This document shows, in pieces, positions 57,480 through 64,000 of a stretch of 64,000 nucleotides of DNA; within the stretch, counting starts at the first letter, position 1, and each line of letters opens with the position of its first letter. The DNA is from Segniliparus rugosus ATCC BAA-974 (lineage in GTDB: Bacteria > Actinomycetota > Actinomycetes > Mycobacteriales > Mycobacteriaceae). The notes below the pieces were generated by a model that was given only the letters and a program-made list of their open reading frames with translations, was not told where the DNA came from and did no database searches. The stretch lies in assembly GCF_000185725.2 (NCBI RefSeq), contig NZ_KI391954.1:1398185-1462184 (forward strand), given 5' to 3'. Position numbers and translations under genes: made by a program.

Positions 57480-58914
57480 GTTTGATAGTAGCAGTTCGGA
57501 GAAGATCCTGAAGGATCTGCGCGAAGAAGTGCAGCGCTACCCGCCTGGCACGAAACTGCCGTCGAGCCGTGCGCTGGTCAAGCGGTATCGGGCGAGCGCG
57601 GGGACCGTCAGCCGGGCCATCGCCGCGCTCGCGGGCGAGGGACTGGTCGATCCGGTGCCGGGGTCCGGGGTGTTCCGCGCGCAAGAGCGCCCCGGCCGGG
57701 CGCGCGCGGTGGACTGCTCCTGGCAGGAGGTGGCGCTCAACGCCGAGCCGGGCGGCCTGGCCGCGACGGTCCGGCACGACGCCGCGAGCATCCTCTCCTA
57801 CCTCCAAGTCCAGCCCCCCGAAATCGTGGACCTGGCCAGCGGCTACCCGCACGCCTCCCTCCAGCCGGAGCAGGCGCTCGCGGCCGCGCACGCCAGGGCG
57901 GGCCGCCGCCCCGGCGCGTGGGCGAGGCCACCGGTGGAAGGCATCGCCGAACTGCGCGAGTGGTTCGCCAGGGACATCAGCGCCGCGCTCTCCCCCTCCG
58001 ACGTGCTCGTGTGCGCGGGCGGGCAGGGAGCCCTCGCCTGCGCGCTGCGCTCGCTCGCCCAGCCAGGGGCGGCGGTCCTCGTGGAATCGCCCACCTACCC
58101 AGGAGTCCTCGCCGCCGCGAGGGCCGCGGGCCTGCGGCCTGTCCCGGTCCCCGTCGACGCGGACGGGGTGCGGGTCGAACTCTTGGCCAAAGCCTTCGCG
58201 AGCTCCGGGGCGGGCGTGTTCGTCTGCCAGCCGCTGTTCCAGAACCCCACAGGAGCCACGCTCGCCGCCGAGCGGCGCCCGCTCGTCCTCGCCGCCGCGA
58301 GGGAGGCGGGGGCGTTCGTGGTGGAGGACGACTTCGTGCGCCGCCTCGGCCACGGCGGCCCGCTGCTGGCTCCGCTGGTCGAGGACGACGCGGACGGCCG
58401 AGTGGTCCACATCCACTCCCTGACCAAGGCCACCTCGCCAAACCTCAGGGTCGGCGCGCTCGTCGCGCGGGGCGCGGCGTTCGAGCGGTTGCGGACCGCT
58501 CAGGTCATCGACAATTTCTTCGTCCCCAAACCGCTGCAAGAGACCGCGCTGGAGCTGGTCGGCTCCCCCGCGTGGCCCCGGCACCTGCGGTTCCTCGCCG
58601 CCGAGCTGGGCCAACGCCAAGCGGCCTCGGTCTCGGCCCTCGCCGAGCGGCTGCCCGAGTTCGAGGTGACGCTCATCCCGAAGGGCGGCTACCACCTTTG
58701 GCTTCGCCTGCCCGAGGATTCCCCGGAAGAAGCCGCCGTTGTCGCCGCCGCTCGACAGGCGGGAGTCGTGGTGACCTCGGGCGGGCCGTACTTCGCGAGC
58801 GAGCCCTCCGCCCGTTTTCTGCGGCTGAGCTACGCTGCGGCTTCGAACGTCGCGGGAGTCCTCGATGGCGTGCGCAGGCTGGCCGAGGGCTGGCGCGCGG
58901 CGCGCTCAGCGTAA
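57478..58914 (+). CDS. MocR/PdxR-like GntR-aminotransferase fusion regulator
   Basis: This 478-aa protein has a GntR winged HTH at about 8-68 (PGTKLPSSRALVKRYRASAG) joined to a class I aminotransferase-like domain. The PLP lysine region is VVHIHSLTKATSPNLRVGAL and PLFQNPTGATLA is upstream. Such regulators sense PLP or amines and control a divergent transporter or biosynthetic gene, here the DMT transporter. The two ATG codons overlap, so the promoters lie inside each other's genes. Confidence 0.88.
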   Translation: MFDSSSSEKILKDLREEVQRYPPGTKLPSSRALVKRYRASAGTVSRAIAALAGEGLVDPVPGSGVFRAQERPGRARAVDCSWQEVALNAEPGGLAATVRHDAASILSYLQVQPPEIVDLASGYPHASLQPEQALAAAHARAGRRPGAWARPPVEGIAELREWFARDISAALSPSDVLVCAGGQGALACALRSLAQPGAAVLVESPTYPGVLAAARAAGLRPVPVPVDADGVRVELLAKAFASSGAGVFVCQPLFQNPTGATLAAERRPLVLAAAREAGAFVVEDDFVRRLGHGGPLLAPLVEDDADGRVVHIHSLTKATSPNLRVGALVARGAAFERLRTAQVIDNFFVPKPLQETALELVGSPAWPRHLRFLAAELGQRQAASVSALAERLPEFEVTLIPKGGYHLWLRLPEDSPEEAAVVAAARQAGVVVTSGGPYFASEPSARFLRLSYAAASNVAGVLDGVRRLAEGWRAARSA

Positions 58915-58963
58915 AGTGGAGCATCGCCATGCCTTTGTCGCTGTAACCAAGTGAAAGTGTGAG

Positions 58964-60346
58964 ATGACCGAAGCTCCGTCCCAGTCCAACACCACTGGCC
59001 CCTTGCGTGTCGCCGTCGTCGGAGCCGGTCCTGCCGGTATTTATGCCTCAGACGCGCTCATGAAGTCCGATGTGCCCGTCTCCATCGACCTCTACGAGAA
59101 GATGCCCGCGCCCTTCGGCCTGATCCGGTACGGCGTCGCCCCGGACCACCCCCGGATCAAAGGCATCGTGCAGAGCCTGCACAAAGTCATGGACAAGCCG
59201 GAGATCCGGCTCATCGGCAACGTCGAGTTCGGCCGCGACATCGACATCGATATGCTCTCCAAGCACTACCACGCCGTCATCTTCTCGACCGGAGCGGTGA
59301 AAGACCGAAAACTCGGCATTCCCGGCATCGACCTCGACGGCAGCTACGGCGCTGCGGAGTTCGTCGGCTGGTACGACGGCAACCCCGACTTCCCGAGGAC
59401 GTGGCCGCTCACCGCGCGGCAGGTCGCCGTGCTCGGCGTCGGGAACGTCGGCCTCGACGTGGCCCGCGTCCTCGCCAAGACCGCGGAAGACCTCCTGCCC
59501 ACCGAGATCCCGCCGAACGTGCACGAGGGCCTGCTGCAGAACCAGGCCGTCGAAGTCCACGTCTTCGGCCGCCGGGGCCCGGCCCAGGCGAAGTTCACCC
59601 CGCTGGAGCTGCGCGAGCTGGACCACTCGCAGACCATCGAGGTCATCGTGGACCCCGAGGACATCGACTACGACGAGGGCTCCGAGCAGGCGCGGCGCGA
59701 GTCGAAGATCACCGACATGGTGGCCACGATCATCCAGGACTGGGCCATCCGCGACCCCGGCGACCGTCCGCACAAGCTCTACCTGCACTTCTTCGAGTCG
59801 CCCGTCGAGGTGCTCGGCGAGGACGGCAAGGTCGTCGGCCTGCGCACCGAGCGCACCACGCTCACCGGCGACGGCAACGTCAAAGGCACCGGCCAGTTCA
59901 AGGATTGGCCGGTGCAAGCGGTGTACCGGGCCGTCGGCTACTACTCCGACCCCCTGCCGGGCCTCCCGTTCGACGACGAGGCCGGGGTCATCCCGAACGA
60001 GGCGGGCCGCGTGGTCGGCGAGCATAACGCGCACATCCCCGGCGTGTTCACCACCGGCTGGATCAAGCGCGGCCCGGTGGGCCTGATCGGGCACACGAAG
60101 GGCGACGCGAACGAGACCGTGGCCTGCTTGCTGGCCGACCACGCCGACGGCAAGCTGTGGGCCCCCGAGCGTCCGGACCTCGAATCCGTGGACCAGTACT
60201 TCGCGGACAAGGGGCACGAGGTCACCACGTGGGACGGTTGGTACCGGCTCGACGCGCACGAGCGCGGCCTCGGCGAGCCGCAGGGCCGCGAGCGGGTCAA
60301 GGTGGTCGAGCGCGAGCACATGCTCGACGCGTCGCGGGAGAAGTAG
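58964..60346 (+). CDS. fprA: Ferredoxin-NADP+ reductase, adrenodoxin-reductase type
   Basis: This 460-aa flavoprotein transfers electrons between NADPH and ferredoxins that feed P450s and other enzymes. The FAD loop is VAVVGAGPAGIYASDAL, followed by PFGLIRYGVAPDHP, the NADPH region VLGVGNVGLDVARVL and VFGRRGPAQAKFT, and C-terminal GWIKRGPVGLIGHTK. It matches mycobacterial FprA in length and sequence character. Confidence 0.93.
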   Translation: MTEAPSQSNTTGPLRVAVVGAGPAGIYASDALMKSDVPVSIDLYEKMPAPFGLIRYGVAPDHPRIKGIVQSLHKVMDKPEIRLIGNVEFGRDIDIDMLSKHYHAVIFSTGAVKDRKLGIPGIDLDGSYGAAEFVGWYDGNPDFPRTWPLTARQVAVLGVGNVGLDVARVLAKTAEDLLPTEIPPNVHEGLLQNQAVEVHVFGRRGPAQAKFTPLELRELDHSQTIEVIVDPEDIDYDEGSEQARRESKITDMVATIIQDWAIRDPGDRPHKLYLHFFESPVEVLGEDGKVVGLRTERTTLTGDGNVKGTGQFKDWPVQAVYRAVGYYSDPLPGLPFDDEAGVIPNEAGRVVGEHNAHIPGVFTTGWIKRGPVGLIGHTKGDANETVACLLADHADGKLWAPERPDLESVDQYFADKGHEVTTWDGWYRLDAHERGLGEPQGRERVKVVEREHMLDASREK

Positions 60347-60360
60347 GAGCCGGGGAACGC

Positions 60361-60385
60361 GCCGCCTGCGCCCGGCCCAGGCGGC
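60361..60385 (+). terminator. Hairpin downstream of fprA
   Basis: GCCGCCTG and CAGGCGGC form a perfect 8-bp stem with a 9-base loop, 15 bases after the fprA stop. There is no U-tract. Confidence 0.45.
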
Positions 60386-60714
60386 GTTCGCCCGGCCGGG
60401 CGCCGATGCTGCCGATCAGCTCGCGGCGGGCTGCGCAGGCCGAGGCCAGACGCGCCCGTCCCGCTTCTTCTGCCGACCAGAATGCCTCAGGTCTCCCGGC
60501 CCCGTCCAGGACCAAAGTATCGAATATATTTTCGATAGAATTTTCTTCGTTTATCCGTTCGATCCATATGGCGATGATTGGTTCGACAGGTTGCCTCGTG
60601 ATCGAAGAGCATGCCTTCTAGAGTGATCAGATTCCTCATATGGCGCGGTCTTCTTATGGGGATGGATCGAACACCACGCGCTGCCGCGTTGTCCTCCTCG
60701 GCCTGCTCCCAGCT
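60386..60714. other. Intergenic stretch with an AT-rich palindrome
   Basis: No gene is recognised. TATCGAA (60518-60524) and TTCGATA (60531-60537) form a perfect 7-bp inverted repeat around TATATT within an AT-rich island (60515-60575) that stands out from the GC-rich surroundings. It may be a regulatory site, or foreign or decayed DNA. Confidence 0.4.
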
Positions 60715-62147
60715 TTAATGCGCGTGGCCGAACGGGTCGGTGACCCCCGCCATCCACGGGTCGCGAGTCTCTTTCCGCCACGTGTCGAGCTGCTCGCGCA
60801 GATCGGCCAACGCGTCCGCGCGCTCGGGCCGGTCCACGAGGTTCGTCAGCTCCAGCGGATCGGCGGCGAGGTCGTACAGCTCTTCCGGCGGCCGGCGCAA
60901 GAAGCTCTCGACGCTGCGTTGGCCGAGCTTCGCCCCCGGCGTGGAGCTGATCGCCTTCCAGCTCGGCCCCTCTGCCATGTCTGAGGCGATGTCGAACGAC
61001 AAGTGCGGTTCGAGATTGCGGTAGTAGCTGTACTGCCGAGTGCGCACCGCCCGCATCGGGTAATACTGGTTCACCTCGTGGAACGAGTGCGTCGCGAAGA
61101 TCCGGTCCCAGCCTGCCGGGTCCTCCTGGCCGAGGATCGGCAGGAGCGAGCGCCCCGGCAGCTTGTAGCGGTAGTCCGCCGACGGGCGGACCCCGGCCCA
61201 GTCGAGCAGCGTGGGCGCGATGTCGATCCAGCTCACCATCGCCCGGTTCCGCACGCCCGGCTTGCCGAGGCCCGGAGCCCGGATGATCAGCGGCAGATGG
61301 ATCCCCTCGGCGTAGAGCGCGTCCTTCGCCCCTGGGAAAGGCCTGCCGTTGTCGCTGAGGTAGACCACCAGCGTGTCGTCCTCGCGTCCGGCTTTTTGAG
61401 CTCGTCGAGCAGCAGCCCCACGCCCGCGTCCATCCGGCTCACCGATTGGTAGTAGTCGGCGAGGTCCTCGCGCACCTGGGGCAGATCCGGCAAATGCGAA
61501 GGGATCTGCACCTCGGACGGGGCGTAGCGGACCGTCGGGACTTCCGGCCAGTCTCGTGTGTTGCCGAACCCGCCCGGCGCGCGATGCGGGTCGCTGAAGC
61601 CGACGACGAGCAGGAACGGCTTGCCCGCCTGCTCTCGCAGCCATCCGCCCGCCGCGCGCGCGAGTCGGGCCACATCGCGGTTGCCGGTCTCCTCCGGGGC
61701 GAGTTCGGCTCCGAACGCCATCGGCTTGACGTGTTTCTTGCCGACCAGCGCGGTGGCGAACCCGGATCGCTGCATCATCTCGGAGATCGTCTCCACGCCG
61801 TCCAGCAGCGAAAAGTTGTGCACGTCGTGCGCGAGGCCGTACATGCCGTTGGTGTGCGAGTACAGCCCGGTGAACATGGTGGAGCGGCTCGAGCTGCACG
61901 AGGAGACTGTGGCGTAGCCCTCGGTGAAGAACGTCCCCTCCTGCGCCAGCTTGTCCAGCTCCGGGGTCCGCACCGGAACGCCGAGGCTGGACATGTCGGA
62001 GCCGTGGTCGTCCGCGATGACGAGCAAGACCGAGCGCCGTCCCGCGCCGGAAGCGCCCGACGGGGAACGCGAGGTGTCGCAGGCCGCCGCCCCCAGCGCG
62101 AGCGCGACGGCGGACAGGCCGAGCAGGCCTCTGCGGTCGATTTCCAT
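60715..62147 (-). pseudogene. Sulfatase (Tat/lipoprotein type), single-base frameshift
   Basis: The N-terminal frame starts EIDRRGLLGLSAVALALGAAAC, a twin-arginine lipoprotein-type signal with the lipid cysteine at C23. It has the formylglycine motif C84-S-S-S-R and VLLVIADDHGSDMSSLG metal ligands, and runs to GLLLDELKKP. The second frame continues AGREDDTLVVYLSDNG to the stop at 60715. One G is missing after AAAAA on the minus strand (about 61391). Joined length is about 477 aa. It is either a lesion or a sequencing error; the adjacent dioxygenase and ABC permease support a sulfate-ester role. Confidence 0.82.
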
Positions 62148-62209
62148 AATGCTGCCTCCCTCAATCGATCAGAGACCCGAGTATCCCACGCGGGACGCGA
62201 GGGCGTCAG

Positions 62210-62356
62210 ACCCCGTCGACACGCTCGAGGATCCGCGCAAATATCGTCGAGGGGACGCGCTCCTCCTTGGCCGAGGAGGAGCGCTCCGGACTGATCGGAC
62301 GCCTCGCCCAGCAGCAGGACGCGTTCGTCGCGGCTAACCGCAGGCGGGCGCGCTAG
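62210..62356 (+). pseudogene. Possible 3' remnant of a regulator-like gene
   Basis: A plus-strand frame reads NIVEGTRSSLAEEERSGLIG, followed by a helical RLAQQQDAFVAAN segment and a TAG stop. It has high-GC third positions and a charged helical pattern like the C-terminus of MarR-type regulators. There is no start or upstream domain, and the stop overlaps the end of the dioxygenase gene. Only the 3' part of a gene appears to survive. Confidence 0.3.
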
Positions 62357-63306
62357 CCCGCGAAGCCCTGGTACGCGGTCGAGTCGCCGAGCAGCGCGCG
62401 GCTCGGGCGCCCGTCCGCCCCGACCGGCACGTCGCCCGCGACGGTGACCCGGTGCAGCTTGCGGAACTGGTTGTCGTAGTCCGACACTCCATAGTGCTGG
62501 GTGGCTCGGTTGTCCCACACGGCGACGTCGCCGAGGCTCCAATGCCAGCGGACGGTGTTCTCCAGCTTGGTGATCCGGTCCTGGAGGATCCGGTAGACCG
62601 CGTCGGACTCCGAGGGCTTGAGGTCGAGGATATGGCTGACGAACTGGCCGAGCAGGAGGGTGCGCTCCCCCGTCTCCGGGTGCACGCGCACCACGGGGTG
62701 CTCGGTCTCGTACTGGACGGAGCGGAACTCCTCGTACTGGGCGCGGCCTTTCTCCTCGTCCTGGCCCTCGTGCGCGTCGCGCTCGTGGGTGCGGGCGTAG
62801 TCGTAGCGGTTGGTGTGCACCGCGCGCAACGACTCCGCCAAAAGGCGCAACGGCTCGGGGAGCCGGTTGTACGCCGAGGTGGTGTTGGCCCACGCCGTGG
62901 TGCCGCCGTACTCGGGCAGGGCCACCGGGCGCAGCACCGAGAACGCGGGCGGGCTGTCCACGAACGTCACGTCGGTGTGCCAGCTGTCCGAGCGTCCGTG
63001 CTCGGAGTTGACCTCCAAGATGGCTCCCTCGGTGCGCGACCGGAGCGTCGGGTGCCCCAGGGTCAGCGGCCCCAGCTGCTCGGCGAACGCCCGCTGCCCG
63101 GCGTCGTCGAGGTGGTCTTGGCCTCGGAAGACGACGACCTTGTGGTCGAGGACGGCCTGGCGGATCGCCAGCGCGGTCTGGGCTCCGAGGTCCGCGCCAA
63201 GGCGGACTCCGGTGATCTCGGCTCCGATGTCCGAGGTGAGCTTGCGCAGCTGGGCTCCCTCCGGGAGGCTGGCGGCCAAGGCGGGGTTCGGGTGGGCGAT
63301 GGTCAT
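62353..63306 (-). CDS. TauD/AtsK-family 2-oxoglutarate-dependent dioxygenase
   Basis: This 317-aa Fe(II)/2OG oxygenase has the HxD pair H110/D112 (WHTDVTF), a distal histidine in ATQHYGV and the 2OG arginine in HRVTVAGD. Sequence details (VVFRGQ, LHTNRYDY-type [26 protein letters not shown]) match sulfate-ester dioxygenases such as Rv3406/AtsK more than taurine-specific TauD. It would cleave alkyl sulfates to aldehyde and sulfate. A strong AGAAGGAGAAG precedes the ATG. Confidence 0.88.
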   Translation of the reverse strand: MTIAHPNPALAASLPEGAQLRKLTSDIGAEITGVRLGADLGAQTALAIRQAVLDHKVVVFRGQDHLDDAGQRAFAEQLGPLTLGHPTLRSRTEGAILEVNSEHGRSDSWHTDVTFVDSPPAFSVLRPVALPEYGGTTAWANTTSAYNRLPEPLRLLAESLRAVHTNRYDYARTHERDAHEGQDEEKGRAQYEEFRSVQYETEHPVVRVHPETGERTLLLGQFVSHILDLKPSESDAVYRILQDRITKLENTVRWHWSLGDVAVWDNRATQHYGVSDYDNQFRKLHRVTVAGDVPVGADGRPSRALLGDSTAYQGFAG

Positions 63307-63376
63307 CTGGCTTCTCCTTCTGTTCGGTGCTCTGCTGGCCCGGCGCTGGTTCGTCCTGGAGCCGAGGGTCTGGCGC

Positions 63377-64000
63377 TCAGCCCTGCTCGCGCCAGCGGGA
63401 GGCGCGCCGTTCGAGGGCTGTGAGGACGGCGTTGACGACCAGGCCGACCAGCGCGATGGCGAGGACGCCGACGTACATGTCGGGGATGGCGAAACTGGAC
63501 TGGGCCGCCGTGATGAGATAGCCCAGCCCCGCCCGCGCGCCCACCATCTCCGCCGCGATCAGCACCAGGATGCTGGCCGCCGCCGCTTGCCGGACGCCGG
63601 TGAAGACGGAAGGGACCGCGCCGGGCAGCACCACCTTGCCGAACAGCGCCACATGCCCGAACCCCATCGACCGGGCGGCCTTGACGAGGAGCGGATCGAC
63701 AGATCGCACTCCGGCGATCGTCCCCAAGACGACGGGGAAGACCGCGGCGTAGAGCACGAGGGACACTTTCGAGGTCTCGCCGATGCCCAGGACGAGCACG
63801 AACACCGGGAGCAGGGCGAGCGGCGCGGTGTTGCGGAACAGCTCCAGCACCGGATTCGCATAGTCGGCGACGCGGGGGAACCACGCGATGGCCAGGCCCA
63901 AGGGCACTCCGAGCGCCACGGCTGCCGCGAAGCCGAGCCCGGCCCTTGTCAGGCTCGCGCCGAGATGTTCGGCGAGCTGGCCGTTGCCCAGCAGCGTCCA
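63377..64000 (-). CDS. ABC transporter permease (SsuC/TauC-like), partial
   Basis: The gene runs off the window end, so the N-terminus is missing; 207 codons are present. Membrane helices and the BPD permease loop are visible ([20 protein letters not shown], and the EAA-type [20 protein letters not shown]). It is probably the permease for aliphatic sulfonates or sulfate esters, given the dioxygenase 70 bases downstream. The ATP-binding and substrate-binding genes would lie outside the window. Confidence 0.85.
   Translation of the reverse strand, partial: WTLLGNGQLAEHLGASLTRAGLGFAAAVALGVPLGLAIAWFPRVADYANPVLELFRNTAPLALLPVFVLVLGIGETSKVSLVLYAAVFPVVLGTIAGVRSVDPLLVKAARSMGFGHVALFGKVVLPGAVPSVFTGVRQAAAASILVLIAAEMVGARAGLGYLITAAQSSFAIPDMYVGVLAIALVGLVVNAVLTALERRASRWREQG

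Overview
The window is high-GC actinobacterial DNA. Gene content and order match the mycolic-acid bacteria (Mycobacteriales). There is an AftC-type arabinofuranosyltransferase beside a secreted hydrolase, ZapE and MsrB (the Rv2670c-Rv2674 neighbourhood of M. tuberculosis). There is also a senX3-regX3 / ppx / sugar isomerase / proC / excisionase-like HTH / 33-aa basic protein / serB1-like / hemA-hemC-hemD-hemB block (the Rv0490-Rv0512 order). Many genes have a TANNNT -10 hexamer exactly 6 nt before the start codon, the leaderless arrangement common in mycobacteria. The genus cannot be fixed from the sequence; a lineage outside Mycobacterium proper, such as Segniliparus or Tsukamurella, is a guess.

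1-12.83 kb is accessory DNA made of nested Tn7-like transposons and catabolic genes. First come a gamma-resorcylate-type decarboxylase, the wreck of a carboxylesterase gene that ended in its start codon, and a TetR gene with two near-identical operators. The TetR tail runs into an antisense tnsB/tniQ fossil. Abutting the fossil is a transposase-less element (about 2907-7164) with Tn7-like ends. It carries a six-gene operon: two alpha/beta-barrel-like or unknown proteins, an SDR oxidoreductase, a TetR-like protein with two HTH domains, a DoxX-like and an HXXEE membrane protein. Twenty-four bases further on is a complete Tn7-like element (7189-12800) with tnsA-tnsB-tnsC-tniQ, imperfect terminal inverted repeats starting TGTCC, arrays of TnsB-type sites and a 5-bp target duplication ATCAT. 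It sits between two perfect 24-bp tandem repeats. No TnsD/TnsE or CRISPR component is visible.

13.3-31.5 kb is chromosomal: pdxH, a secreted SGNH hydrolase, a KUP potassium transporter, an M48 protease, a PoxB-like enzyme, DUF3097, an MFS transporter with a LysR regulator, an overlapping alkyltransferase-sigma factor-alkyltransferase operon, a carboxylesterase, threonine dehydratase with two META proteins, and a GH20 lipoprotein whose 3' end is tandemly repeated.

31.6-44.2 kb carries a coiled-coil repeat protein, the zapE/aftC/msrB region, aroE and the heme genes hemA-hemC-hemD-hemB on the minus strand. An IdeR/DtxR-like iron box lies upstream of hemA.

44.4-53.5 kb holds the serB1-like phosphatase, the 33-aa protein, proC and its neighbours, a frameshifted ppx, and regX3-senX3 (SenX3 lacks membrane segments) next to an MscS channel. 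53.5-64 kb holds an LLM monooxygenase, metZ with a rhodanese, a MocR/DMT divergent pair and fprA. A likely sulfate-ester utilisation group follows: a frameshifted sulfatase, a TauD/AtsK-type dioxygenase and an ABC permease cut by the window end. Two single-base frameshifts (ppx, sulfatase) are either real lesions or assembly errors.
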